Shown here one piece after another: positions 16,587-25,072 of a stretch of DNA of 64,000 nucleotides. The notes beneath the pieces are model-generated. The model worked only from the letters and a program-made list of their open reading frames with translations. It was not told the origin of the DNA and ran no database searches. The stretch lies in contig NZ_QVQT02000006.1 in assembly GCF_003428625.2 (NCBI RefSeq), positions 310,001 through 374,000 of the forward strand, written 5' to 3'. Every line of letters starts with the position of its first letter. Position 1 is the stretch's first letter. The stretch comes from Paracidobacterium acidisoli. Lineage in GTDB: Bacteria; Acidobacteriota; Terriglobia; Terriglobales; Acidobacteriaceae. The translations under genes were made by a program, and so were the position numbers.

Positions 16587-17783
16587 ATGGCGGAATTTGT
16601 CATCAGGCTGGCGGATGAGCGGGGCCACGTGCGGGAGCAGGTACAGTCCGCCTCCTCGGCCGAGGAGGTGCGCCAGCGCTTCTCCCAGGCCGGTTACCAT
16701 GTCTACTCCGTCAAGCCGCGCGGCCTGACCGGCGGCAGCCGCAAGACGAAGCTCGAGACCTTCCTCATCTTCAACCAGCAGTTTCTGACCCTCGTCCGCG
16801 CCGGCCTGCCCATTCTGGGCTCGCTCGAAATGCTGGCGAAGAGCCAGAAGAACCCCGGCTTTGCCGGCCAGCTGCAGAATGTCGCCGCCCGCGTCCGCAC
16901 CGGCGAGTCGATCTCTTCGGCCTTCGACGCCCAGGGCGGATTTCCGCTGATGTACACCACCACGCTGCTGGCCGGGGAGCGCAGCGGCAACCTCGAAGAG
17001 GTGCTGGGCCGCTATCTGGCCTTTCAGCGCATGACGCTGACCTTCCGCAAGAAGCTGACCGCGTCGCTGATCTATCCGGCGCTGCTGATCACCCTGGTCT
17101 TCGGGCTCTTCATCTTTCTGATCACCTTCGTGGTGCCGCAGTTCGCCAAGCTCTACGACCAGGTCGACGCCAAGCTGCCTTCGATCACGCTGGCGCTGCT
17201 GGCGCTCGGCAAAGGCACGCAGCATTACATCGTTTACATCATTCCGGCGCTGGCCCTTGTGATCTACGGCATCTGGCGCTGGAGCCATACGGAGTCCGGG
17301 GCCGACCGCATCGACGGCGTGCGCATCAGCCTGCCGGTGCTGGGCAAAATCTGGCTGAAGTATCAGGTGGCGCTCTTTGCGCGCACGCTCTCGACGCTGC
17401 TGACCGGCGGTATTCCGCTGGTGCCGTCGCTCGAGACGGCGGCGCGCTCGATCGCCAGCAAGCGCATCAGCAAGGCCGTCTTCGGAGCGGTGACCAGCGT
17501 GCGCGAAGGCAAGGGGCTGGCGAAGAGCCTCGAATCGACGAAGGTCTTCCCCGAGCTTTCCGTCGAGATGATCGAGGTGGGCGAGTCGACCGGAGCGCTG
17601 CCGCAGATGCTTAACTCCGTCGCCGAGTTCTTCGAGGAGGATGTACAGACGGCCCTGAGCGCGGCGATGGCCCTGATCGAGCCGGCCATTCTGATCGTGA
17701 TGGGCGTGGTCGTCGTCATTATTCTTATCGCTCTCTATCTGCCCATCGTTTCGCTGGCCAACGCCAGCAGCCTGGGGAGATAG
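16587..17783 (+). CDS. Type IV pilus / type II secretion inner-membrane platform protein (PilC/GspF)
   Basis: 398 residues, standard for PilC/GspF. Two GspF domains are visible: FLIFNQQFLTLVRAGLPILGSLEML with GYLA-like GRYLAFQR, and after the central helices VALFARTLSTLLTGGIPLVPSLE with MIEVGESTGALPQML. Hydrophobic segments lie at about 160-190, 215-235 and 370-395. The protein forms the inner-membrane platform coupling the ATPase to pilin extrusion. ATG at 16587 with GGTGAAGG upstream. It heads a seven-gene same-strand run. Confidence 0.93.
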   Translation: MAEFVIRLADERGHVREQVQSASSAEEVRQRFSQAGYHVYSVKPRGLTGGSRKTKLETFLIFNQQFLTLVRAGLPILGSLEMLAKSQKNPGFAGQLQNVAARVRTGESISSAFDAQGGFPLMYTTTLLAGERSGNLEEVLGRYLAFQRMTLTFRKKLTASLIYPALLITLVFGLFIFLITFVVPQFAKLYDQVDAKLPSITLALLALGKGTQHYIVYIIPALALVIYGIWRWSHTESGADRIDGVRISLPVLGKIWLKYQVALFARTLSTLLTGGIPLVPSLETAARSIASKRISKAVFGAVTSVREGKGLAKSLESTKVFPELSVEMIEVGESTGALPQMLNSVAEFFEEDVQTALSAAMALIEPAILIVMGVVVVIILIALYLPIVSLANASSLGR

Positions 17784-17841
17784 CGCGCCTCGGGCAGGGA
17801 TTTTCCGGCAGCGGCCGGTCACCGGGTTGGTTTTTCGCTTT

Positions 17842-17887
17842 CGTTTTTTGCTTTACCGTTTTTTTGCTTTACGGTTTTTTGCTTTAC
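17842..17887 (+). repeat. Three tandem 15/16-bp repeats directly before pilB/gspE
   Basis: CGTTTTTTGCTTTAC (17842-17856), CGTTTTTTTGCTTTAC (17857-17872) and GGTTTTTTGCTTTAC (17873-17887) abut one another, with a decayed fourth copy at about 17829-17841. The last copy touches the AAGGATT ribosome site. Poly-T rich units could pause polymerase or affect translation start. Confidence 0.88.
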
Positions 17888-17899
17888 AAGGATTCACAG

Positions 17900-19528
17900 A
17901 TGGCACAGGCGCCCATACTTACGCTTCCCACCGAACAGGACGAGACGGCTCTCGCGCAGACGCTGGCGAAGCGGTACCGCTGCGAGTTCGTCGATCTGAA
18001 GAACTTCCGCATTCAGCACGATGTGCTGCGCAGCGTGCCGGTGGACATGATGTTCCGCTACAACTTCGTGCCGCTGGAGCAGCAGGGCGACCGGCTGCTG
18101 ATCGCGGTCAGCGACCCGAGCCGGCTGATGGTGCTCGACGAGATTTCGAGCCTGCTCGGCCAGCGCATTGCGACGCGCGTGGCCACGCTCTCGCAGATCA
18201 CCGATCTGCTGAAGAAGACCGAGCAGTCGCAGCGCGTGCTCGATGAGGCCTCCGAGGGCATGACCTTCGATGTGCTCTCCTCCGAGGACAGCTCCGACGA
18301 GACGATCTCGATCGAGAAGCTGACCTCGGAAGAGGACATCAGCCCGATCATCCGCCTGGTCGACACGACGATCTTCACCGCGCTCGAGCGCCGCGCCTCC
18401 GACGTGCACGTCGAGACCTTCGACGACTCGGTGCTGGTCAAGTACCGCATCGACGGCGTGCTGCAGGCGGCGATGGCGCCGATCGCCCGCGAGCACCACT
18501 CGACCATCCTGTCGCGCATCAAGATCATGAGCGAGCTCGACATCGCCGAGCGCCGCGTGCCCCAGGACGGCCGCTTCCGGGTGCGCTACAAGGGCCGCCT
18601 GATCGACTTCCGCGTCTCGATCATGCCGACGGTGCATGGCGAAAACGCCGTGCTCCGCGTGCTCGACAAGGAGTCGATGAGCGAGAAGTTCCGCAAGCTC
18701 ACCCTCGACGTGGTGGGCTTCGCCGAGGAGGATCTGAAGCGCTTCCGCCGCTACATTCGCGAGCCGTACGGCATGGTGCTGGTCACCGGTCCGACCGGCT
18801 CCGGCAAGACGACGACGCTCTACGCCGCGCTCAACGAGATCAAGAGCGAGGAAGACAAGATCATCACCATCGAAGACCCGGTCGAGTATCAGATCCGCGG
18901 CATCACGCAGATTCCGGTGAACGAAAAGAAGGGGCTGACCTTCGCCCGCGGTCTGCGCTCGATTCTGCGCCATGACCCGGACAAGATCCTGGTCGGCGAG
19001 ATCCGCGACCAGGAGACGGCGCAGATCGCGATCAATTCCGCGCTCACCGGCCACCTCGTCTTCACCACCGTGCACGCCAACAACGTGGTCGACGTGCTGG
19101 GCCGCTTCCTGAACATGGGCGTCGAGGCCTACAACTTCGTCTCCGCGCTCAACTGCATTCTCGCCCAGCGGCTGGTGCGCACCATCTGCGATTACTGCGC
19201 GCATGAGGTGGAGTACGACGAGGAGACGCTGGCGTCGAGCGGGCTCGATCCGGCGGAGTGGCGCGGCTTCCGCTTTCGCGAGGGCGCCGGCTGCATCGAG
19301 TGCGGCGGCACCGGCTACCGCGGCCGTACCGCCATTCACGAATTGCTGGACCTGACCGATCCGATTCGTGAAATCATTCTGGAAAAGAAGCCCAGCTCCG
19401 AGGTCCGCCGTCTGGCGCAGCAGGAAGGCATGCAGTTCCTGCGCGAATCGGCGCTGGACCGCGTGCGCCGCGGGCTGACGACTCTTAAAGAGATCAACAA
19501 GGTGACCTTCATCGAGGCATTCCGATAG
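17900..19528 (+). CDS. Type IV pilus / type II secretion assembly ATPase (PilB/GspE)
   Basis: 542 residues. The N-terminal MshEN-like region (residues 1-150) is followed by the ATPase core: RASDVHVE, Walker A GPTGSGKTT (about 297-305), Asp box and Walker B region VGEIRDQETAQIAI, and the His box TGHLVFTTVHAN. A zinc tetra-Cys motif is complete: CDYC and CIECGGTGYRGRTAIHE, which marks assembly ATPases (PilB, GspE) and not retraction ATPases (PilT). ATG at 17900 with AAGGATT upstream; an in-frame start at 17864 would put the tandem repeats in the coding region. It drives pilin polymerisation on the PilC platform. Confidence 0.95.
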   Translation: MAQAPILTLPTEQDETALAQTLAKRYRCEFVDLKNFRIQHDVLRSVPVDMMFRYNFVPLEQQGDRLLIAVSDPSRLMVLDEISSLLGQRIATRVATLSQITDLLKKTEQSQRVLDEASEGMTFDVLSSEDSSDETISIEKLTSEEDISPIIRLVDTTIFTALERRASDVHVETFDDSVLVKYRIDGVLQAAMAPIAREHHSTILSRIKIMSELDIAERRVPQDGRFRVRYKGRLIDFRVSIMPTVHGENAVLRVLDKESMSEKFRKLTLDVVGFAEEDLKRFRRYIREPYGMVLVTGPTGSGKTTTLYAALNEIKSEEDKIITIEDPVEYQIRGITQIPVNEKKGLTFARGLRSILRHDPDKILVGEIRDQETAQIAINSALTGHLVFTTVHANNVVDVLGRFLNMGVEAYNFVSALNCILAQRLVRTICDYCAHEVEYDEETLASSGLDPAEWRGFRFREGAGCIECGGTGYRGRTAIHELLDLTDPIREIILEKKPSSEVRRLAQQEGMQFLRESALDRVRRGLTTLKEINKVTFIEAFR

Positions 19529-20442
19529 TGGCGATCGACTTCAACCCGTTTCGACCCAACCCGCAGCTGCGGCCGCATCTGGCCTGCGAGATCGCGCCCG
19601 AAGGCGTGGTGGTCGCGCGCGGCGCGCCGAGTATTCCGGAGGCGTTCTCGTTTGCGCCGCTCGAGCGCGGCACGGTGCAGCCTGGCTGGAAGTCTGCCAA
19701 CCTGACCGACCCGGCCGCGGTCTCCTCGGCGCTGGAGCGGGCGCTTGCCGATGCCGGAGCGCGGGAGCGGAACCTGACCATCGTCGTGCCCGACGCGGCG
19801 GTGCGCGTGCTGCTGCTCGACTTCGACACGCTGCCGGCCAAAGCGCAGGAGGCGCTTCCGATCCTCCGCTTCCGCCTGCGCAAGCTGCTGCCCTTTGAGG
19901 CCGAGCAGGCAGCGATCAGTTATCAGATCATGGCCCGCACCGAGGAGCAGCTTCGCGTGATGGTCGTCGCCATGCCCGCGCCGATCCTCGCCGAGTACGA
20001 GTCCGTGGTGCGCGCCGCGCGCTTCGAGCCCGGCGTCGTGCTCTCAAGCACGCTGGCCTCGCTGGCCGCGCTGCCCGCCGACGAGGAAGCGTGCCTGGTG
20101 CTGCACTGCAACGGCCTCTTCGTCACCACTGCCATCACCCGCGGCAACGAGCTGCTGCTGCACCGCATGCAGGAGCTGCCCGCCGACGAGAGCGCCTTCC
20201 GCGAAATGGCGGAGATCGTCTCGGTGGCCATCGCCTACTTCGAGGACACGCTGCATACGCCGCCCACGACCGTTTATTACTCCGGCCCCGGAGGAGCGGC
20301 GGAGTTTGCCCGCGCCTTCGGCAGCATCTTCGAGGAGCGCATGCCGCGCATCCGCGACCTCGCTCCCGCGCCGTCGACCGGCGTAACCGGAGCCCTGCCC
20401 AAAGGAATCGTTGCCGGCGTGACAGGAGCGCTTGCCAGCTGA
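19528..20442 (+). CDS. PilM-like cytoplasmic assembly protein
   Basis: 304 residues; GTG start at 19528 overlaps the ATPase stop by one base (TAGTG). The protein looks like a divergent PilM/actin-like fold: LACEIAPEGVVVAR as the opening strand pair, LTIVVPDAAVRVLLLDFDTLP, KAQEALPILRFRLRKLLPFE (the PilM phrase where inner-membrane partner binding occurs) and CLVLHCNGLFVTTAI. PilM recruits PilN to the ATPase and platform. Classical ATP motifs are weak. Assignment rests on these segments plus perfect position before pilN-like and pilO-like genes. Confidence 0.82.
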   Translation: MAIDFNPFRPNPQLRPHLACEIAPEGVVVARGAPSIPEAFSFAPLERGTVQPGWKSANLTDPAAVSSALERALADAGARERNLTIVVPDAAVRVLLLDFDTLPAKAQEALPILRFRLRKLLPFEAEQAAISYQIMARTEEQLRVMVVAMPAPILAEYESVVRAARFEPGVVLSSTLASLAALPADEEACLVLHCNGLFVTTAITRGNELLLHRMQELPADESAFREMAEIVSVAIAYFEDTLHTPPTTVYYSGPGGAAEFARAFGSIFEERMPRIRDLAPAPSTGVTGALPKGIVAGVTGALAS

Positions 20443-21206
20443 TGCGTATCGCCGTCAATCTCGCCACCCGTCCCTACATCGAGCTGCGGCCCGTCTACAG
20501 CCGTCTGCGCCTCTGGATGCTCATCCTGGCGCTCTTCGGCGGGGCGCTGTGGTTTCTGCTGCACAGCGAGCAGAGCCAGGCGCGCGAGGCCACGGCCCGC
20601 GTGGAGGCCGTTCACAGCCACGTGCAGCATCTGGAGCAGCAGGAGCAGAGCTACCAGGCGCTGATGCGCCAGCCGCAGAATGCCTCCATCCTGACCCAGG
20701 CCAACTTCCTCAACGATCTCTTCCGCCACAAGGCCTTTTCGTGGACGGCGACGATGACCGATCTGGAGACCGTGCTCCCGGCCGGCGTGCAGGTGCAGAG
20801 CATCGAGCCGATCGTCGCGCCCAACGGCCACGTCACTATCCGCATGCGCGTCAGCGGCGGACGCGACCGCGCCGTCGATCTGGTGCGCAACCTCGAAAAG
20901 TCGAAGCACTTCGCCTCGCCTCGTCTGGCGGCGGAATCGATGACCGCCGCACAGGGAATCCAGAACGCCGTACAGAACATCAGCGCGAACAGCGATGTCA
21001 GCTTTGACATCCTCGCCGACTACCGCCCGCTGCCGATCACCGGCGATGAAGACGCGGATCAGAAAGACCAGACGGCGCCGCAGGATGCGCCGGCACAAAC
21101 GGAGAAGAAGTCCGGGCTGTCGCTCACGCCGGCGCCCGCTCCTGCCGGGCCTTCCGGAAGCCGCCCGGCAAACCGGCCGGGCACGGCAGCCAGGAGGCAT
21201 CCATGA
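20442..21206 (+). CDS. PilN-like alignment subcomplex protein
   Basis: 254 residues; ATG at 20442 overlaps the previous stop (TGATG). The first residues MRIAVNLATRPY match the PilN start INLLP-type PilM-binding peptide. One transmembrane helix (LWMLILALFGGALWFLL) is followed by a coiled coil (EATARVEAVHSHVQHLEQQEQ) and a ferredoxin-like domain with FSWTATMTDLETVLPAGVQV. A Pro/Ala tail of about 40 residues is added. PilN with PilO links the cytoplasmic PilM ring to the outer-membrane complex. Confidence 0.85.
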   Translation: MRIAVNLATRPYIELRPVYSRLRLWMLILALFGGALWFLLHSEQSQAREATARVEAVHSHVQHLEQQEQSYQALMRQPQNASILTQANFLNDLFRHKAFSWTATMTDLETVLPAGVQVQSIEPIVAPNGHVTIRMRVSGGRDRAVDLVRNLEKSKHFASPRLAAESMTAAQGIQNAVQNISANSDVSFDILADYRPLPITGDEDADQKDQTAPQDAPAQTEKKSGLSLTPAPAPAGPSGSRPANRPGTAARRHP

Positions 21207-21871
21207 ACCGCCTGCGCTCGCTGCTGACGCTGCTCAATCTGCATATTGCCGGCCTCGCCGTGATTCTGCTGCTCGATATCATCGTCGGCGTGAAGTTCGT
21301 CTTCGCGTGGAACGCCATCCGCTCCGACCAGTCCGAGGCCTTCGTGCAGGAGCAGCTTCACTACGGTCAGCTGCAGGCGCAGATGTCGCATATTCAGGGC
21401 CTGCCGCAGAAGGTGGACCTGTCCCGCCGCGACGCGGACCGCTTCTATGAGCGCCGCATCGCCCCCAACTACTCGACGGTGGTCGAGGAGCTGGGCACGC
21501 TGGCGGTGAAGGATCAGGTGCGCCTCTCGCACGCGGAGTACACGCCCACCCCGGCCATCGACGCTCTCACCGAGGTGCGCATCGACGCCGCCCTCAGCGG
21601 CCAGTACACGCAGCTGATGCACTTTATCAACGATCTGGAGCGCGACAAGAACCATGTCTTCTTTACCGTGAGCGGTCTCGCCTTCAGCGGACAGCAGGCC
21701 GGGCTGGTGAATCTGCGCCTGCGCGTCAATACCTGGCTGCGCTCGAACGCCACCGATCTGCCGCCTGCTCCGCTGAGCGACACCGCGACTGCGAAGACCA
21801 CGACTTCGAAGACCGGGGCCGCGCAGACCGGAGCCGCCGTACAGCCGGTTGCAGACAAGGAGAGCCGCTGA
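21203..21871 (+). CDS. PilO-like alignment subcomplex protein
   Basis: 222 residues, ATGA overlap with the pilN-like gene. One N-terminal membrane helix (LHIAGLAVILLLDIIVGVKF), a short coiled coil, then a periplasmic domain with YSTVVEELGTLA, RIDAALSGQYTQLMHFINDLE and FFTVSGLAFSG. This is the PilO layout. Thr/Ala-rich tail after residue 190. It would pair with the PilN-like protein in the periplasm. Confidence 0.83.
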   Translation: MNRLRSLLTLLNLHIAGLAVILLLDIIVGVKFVFAWNAIRSDQSEAFVQEQLHYGQLQAQMSHIQGLPQKVDLSRRDADRFYERRIAPNYSTVVEELGTLAVKDQVRLSHAEYTPTPAIDALTEVRIDAALSGQYTQLMHFINDLERDKNHVFFTVSGLAFSGQQAGLVNLRLRVNTWLRSNATDLPPAPLSDTATAKTTTSKTGAAQTGAAVQPVADKESR

Positions 21872-22512
21872 TGGCGCTGAAATCCGGCTTCGAGAACAAG
21901 AAAAAGGTCGCGATCCTGGGCGTGCTTCTGGCTGTGCTGGTGATTGTGGCCATCTACGAGGCAACTCAGTTCTTCGGCGGCAGCAGCCCTGCTCCTGCGG
22001 CCTCGGCACCGGCGGCGGCGCCTGCCGCTGCTCCCGCATCCGCTTCATCCGCTCCGGCGGCGGCTACGACGGCTGCAGAGCCTGGAGGCAATGCCCTGAA
22101 GGTGCCGGTGAGCCTTACCAGCCTCGATCCCACGCTGCATCCCGAGGTGATGGCGGGAGCGGAAGCGCTGGAGTATTCCGGCAACGGCCGCAACATCTTC
22201 TCGATGAACTCCGTCCCGGCAGTCATCGAGGCCGTGCGCGGCCCGGTGCGTCCGAATGGCAATGCAGCCCCGGCGGCCGTTGCGCAGATGGGACCGCCTC
22301 CGCCGCCGCCTATCGCGCTGCGCTTCTTCGGTTACGAGGCCGAAGGCGGACACCGCAAAGCATTTCTGATTCACGGAGACGATATCTTCATCGCCGCTGA
22401 GGGCGATGTGGTCGATCATCATTACCGCGTGCTGAAGATCAATCCGATGTCCATCGAGGTCACCGACCTGCTCTACAACAACACACAGACGCTTCCGCTT
22501 GTGCAGAGCTGA
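21871..22512 (+). CDS. PilP-like protein with Pro/Ala linker
   Basis: 213 residues; start overlaps the pilO-like stop (TGATG). A single N-terminal helix (VAILGVLLAVLVIVAIYEA) anchors it, in contrast to lipoprotein PilP. A long Ala/Pro/Ser linker (about residues 35-70) leads to a C-terminal HR-like domain with LRFFGYEAEGGHRKAFLIHGDDIFIAAEGDVVDHHYRVL in outline, the PilP/GspC fold that binds the secretin N-domains. Because a membrane helix replaces the lipobox it also resembles GspC. Its secretin partner is not encoded next to it. Confidence 0.75.
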   Translation: MALKSGFENKKKVAILGVLLAVLVIVAIYEATQFFGGSSPAPAASAPAAAPAAAPASASSAPAAATTAAEPGGNALKVPVSLTSLDPTLHPEVMAGAEALEYSGNGRNIFSMNSVPAVIEAVRGPVRPNGNAAPAAVAQMGPPPPPPIALRFFGYEAEGGHRKAFLIHGDDIFIAAEGDVVDHHYRVLKINPMSIEVTDLLYNNTQTLPLVQS

Positions 22513-22533
22513 GGCGGTCCCCGAGCCGTTTTT

Positions 22534-23712
22534 ATGCCGTTTGCCTCACAGTCCGATCATCGCGAAACGCACCCGGAGTCGGGCTTCGTCCTTCTGGCCG
22601 TGCTCTTTCTCGTCGCGCTGCTGATGATCGGTCTCACCATCGCGATTCCGCAGATCGCAAAGTCCATTCAGCGCGACCGGGAAGAAGAGCTGATCCACCG
22701 GGGCGAGCAGTACAAGCGCGCCATCCAGCTCTATTACAAGAAATTCGGCGCTTACCCCACGTCCGTCGATCAACTGGTGAACACCAACCAGATTCGTTTT
22801 CTGCGCAGGCGCTATACCGACCCCATCACCGGCAAGGACGACTGGAAGCTCGTGATGATGGGACAGGCGCATCTGCACCCTCTCGGCTTCTTCGGAAAGC
22901 CGCTGTCGATCGGCGGGGTGGGCGCAGCGGGCATCGGCGTGTCGAGCAGCAATATTTACGCCGTCGTTCCAGTCTCGACCGACGGCAGCACCTCTGGAAA
23001 CGGCACGGGGGATGGCACGGGAAACGGTACGGATGGCAGCACCTCCGGTACGGGCAGCTCGGGCACGCAGTCCGGAACGAATGGAAGCGCCTTCGGGTCG
23101 GGAAGCTCGTTTGGATCGGGCTCTTCCTTCGGGTCCGGCTCTTCCTTCGGGTCCGGGAGTTCCTTCGGATCGGGTTCTTCGTTTGGGTCCGGCTCTTCGG
23201 GAAGCTCGTTCGGCTCCGGCTCGTCGAACAGTCCGTTCTCTTCCTCGACGGGCTCGTCGCCCGGCGGCTCCACGGGAACATCGGGGAGCGGCTTCGGCAG
23301 CAGCTCCGATTCGGGATCGGGATTTGGCGTGGGACCGTTTGTCGGCGTCGTCAGCCCCAGCACCAAAGCCTCGCTGATCGAGTACAAAAAGCAGAAGCAC
23401 TATAACCAGTGGGAGTTTATCTACGATCCGGTCGAGGATCAGATGCGCGCCGCCGCCAGCCTGCTGGGCGGAGCCGGGAACATCAACAACTCAGCCGGCA
23501 CCGGAACCGGCTTCGGCACAGGCTCGGGAACCACGCCCTTCGGCTCGTCGGGCAGCTCCAATGGCTTTGGCAACTCGAATGGATTCGGCAACGGCCCGAG
23601 CAATGTCGGAGGCTTATCAGGAAGCTCTTCTTCCGGCAGCGGCTCGTCCTCGGGAAATTCGGGAAGCTCGGGAAATTCCGGCACGTCGAATCCGCCCTCC
23701 AGCCAGAACTGA
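22534..23712 (+). CDS. Pilin-like protein with Gly/Ser-rich FGSGSS repeat domain
   Basis: 392 residues. A prepilin-type helix SG|FVLLAVLFLVALLMIGL starts after Gly17; mature position 5 is Ala, not Glu, as in tip-type minor pseudopilins. The conserved part follows: REEELIHRGEQYKRAIQLYYKKFGAYP and LRRRYTDPITGKDDWKLV, the T2SS/T4P pseudopilin pattern. Residues 187-222 are six FGSGSS hexapeptides, within a low-complexity Gly/Ser stretch of about 120 residues; a second such stretch ends the protein. Between them is YNQWEFIYDPVEDQ. Each hexapeptide is coded by an 18-bp unit with synonymous differences. It ends the same-strand cluster. Function of the repeat is unknown; a flexible surface-exposed region is likely. 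Confidence 0.8.
   Translation: MPFASQSDHRETHPESGFVLLAVLFLVALLMIGLTIAIPQIAKSIQRDREEELIHRGEQYKRAIQLYYKKFGAYPTSVDQLVNTNQIRFLRRRYTDPITGKDDWKLVMMGQAHLHPLGFFGKPLSIGGVGAAGIGVSSSNIYAVVPVSTDGSTSGNGTGDGTGNGTDGSTSGTGSSGTQSGTNGSAFGSGSSFGSGSSFGSGSSFGSGSSFGSGSSFGSGSSGSSFGSGSSNSPFSSSTGSSPGGSTGTSGSGFGSSSDSGSGFGVGPFVGVVSPSTKASLIEYKKQKHYNQWEFIYDPVEDQMRAAASLLGGAGNINNSAGTGTGFGTGSGTTPFGSSGSSNGFGNSNGFGNGPSNVGGLSGSSSSGSGSSSGNSGSSGNSGTSNPPSSQN
23092..23199 (+). repeat. Six in-frame 18-bp repeats coding FGSGSS
   Basis: Six consecutive 18-bp units (23092, 23110, 23128, 23146, 23164, 23182) coding Phe-Gly-Ser-Gly-Ser-Ser, then a partial unit. Differences are mostly at third positions. Copy number could vary between strains by slippage without loss of frame. 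Confidence 0.9.
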
Positions 23713-23829
23713 CACCCAAAACTGACATCCGGAGCTGATGCATCGTTCCGCCGAAATGGACTCGCGCATCTCTGAGTCTGAAAACGGGAATTGAAAACGG
23801 GGCTGAAAATCTAAGCCTGCAAACACGAT

Positions 23830-23858
23830 GGCCTCCGAAGCCGCGGGCACCGGAGGCC
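23830..23858. terminator. Hairpin between convergent pilin-like and erpA genes
   Basis: GGCCTCCG (23830-23837) pairs with CGGAGGCC (23851-23858) around a 13-nt loop; GAAAAAAC follows on the plus strand. It could serve both convergent transcripts. Confidence 0.5.
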
Positions 23859-23879
23859 GATTCGCTGAAAAAACGCGCG

Positions 23880-24254
23880 TTACACGCTGAAGGAGGAGCC
23901 GCAGCCGCAGGTGCTCTTGGTGTTCGGGTTCTCGAACTTGAAGCCCGCCGCTTCGAGGGTCTCGACGTAATCGACGACGCAGCCGTTCAGATACATCAGC
24001 GAGGTCGCATCGACGAAGACCTTCAGGCTGTCGAAGCTGAAGACTTTGTCCATCATGCCCGACTGATTCTCGAAGGACATCGAATACTGAAAGCCGGAGC
24101 AGCCGCCACCCACCACGCCGATGCGAAGCCCTGCCGGCAGCGGGTCCTGGGTCGCCATAATCTCGCGTACTTTGCTGACCGCGGTATCGGTGAGATGGAT
24201 TGGATTCACCTTAGGCTGAACGATTTCCGGTGTGGCTGCAGCAATGGTGGCCAT
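23880..24254 (-). CDS. A-type iron-sulfur carrier (ErpA/IscA/HesB family)
   Basis: 124 residues. The three ligand Cys are present: VVGGGCSGFQY (about residue 78) and STCGCGSSF at the C-terminus. These proteins accept nascent Fe-S clusters and deliver them to apoproteins in the cytoplasm. A 15-residue Ala/Pro-rich head precedes the domain start IHLTDTAVSKVREIM. ATG at 24254 has GAGGAGAA upstream on the minus strand. No isc or suf genes adjoin, so it is a stand-alone carrier; ErpA is the nearest functional guess. Confidence 0.92.
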   Translation of the reverse strand: MATIAAATPEIVQPKVNPIHLTDTAVSKVREIMATQDPLPAGLRIGVVGGGCSGFQYSMSFENQSGMMDKVFSFDSLKVFVDATSLMYLNGCVVDYVETLEAAGFKFENPNTKSTCGCGSSFSV

Positions 24255-24396
24255 GAATCAATTCTCCTCGAAGAGATGCTTCTTCCAGTGTACCCCGGAA
24301 TGCCTGATGCAGGAAGGATACACGCTTGCCTCTTTTAGATGAGACAAAATGCATTCCGATGCAGGGAAGACGGATCAAAAACGCGCGAAGTACGCC

Positions 24397-24849
24397 TCAG
24401 TCGGCCACAATCCTCCCTGAAATCCGGTCGTATTCGGCCTCGGTTACGATGCCCTTGCCGACCAGATCGTGCGTCGCGTCATAGGGCCGGTGGGCGATCA
24501 CGCGGTGCGCCCGCGCCTCCGTCATGCCGGGCAGCGTTTCGAGCTCATCCAGACTGGCGGAGTTGATGTCGATATGCCCCTGGGCATCTTTGCCGTTGTG
24601 CAGCCCCTGCTTTAAGCCCGAGGCAATATCGTCCAGCCTGCGCTCCGCCTCGGCCGCGGCGACCCGGGCATTGGCTGCCGCATTCTGTGCGTCCTTTTTC
24701 GCCTGCTCGGTTGCGTGAGCCGCCTGCTGCTGCAACTGCTGGTCAGAGGGGTGATGATCGTTGCACGCCGAGATCCATACGACGGCAAAGCACAGCACCG
24801 CCGCCACCAGACACTGGGTTATCAGCTTCGTTCGCTTTCCGGGAATCAT
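24397..24849 (-). CDS. ComEA-like helix-hairpin-helix lipoprotein
   Basis: 150 residues from ATG 24849, which has CAGGAGA nine bases upstream. The signal region ends ISAC, a probable lipobox. A helical, Ala/Glu/Lys-rich stretch (QQQAAHATEQAKKDAQNAAA) follows, and the C-terminal half is a helix-hairpin-helix: IDINSASLDELETLPGMTEA, then RAHRVIAHRPYDATHDLV. ComEA-type domains bind DNA during uptake, but many small HhH lipoproteins have no shown role in competence. No comEC lies nearby. Confidence 0.75.
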   Translation of the reverse strand: MIPGKRTKLITQCLVAAVLCFAVVWISACNDHHPSDQQLQQQAAHATEQAKKDAQNAAANARVAAAEAERRLDDIASGLKQGLHNGKDAQGHIDINSASLDELETLPGMTEARAHRVIAHRPYDATHDLVGKGIVTEAEYDRISGRIVAD

Positions 24850-25072
24850 CGCGTACTCTCCTGTTTCCGATCCTGATACATGCAGATGGAATCCATTCTG
24901 CCCGCAGGAGTTGCCAGAGAAGATGCGCGGCATCAAAAATCCCGCTGTTCAGCCGCTTTGAATGGGACTAATATGCTTCTCGAACGGCACCTCCTACCCC
25001 CCGAGCCTGGGGCAATCACTCCGGACCCGCTCGGTATCAGAGCCGGCTCAATTCCGAATCCTGAGGCGCTAT

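Noticed and set aside
16395-17822. 475-codon minus-strand frame
   Set aside because: Shadow of pilC/gspF; His/Gln/Arg-rich without motif.
17842-17887. CRISPR-like array
   Set aside because: The units abut without spacers and no cas genes are present; same for arrays at 10.4 and 61.9 kb.
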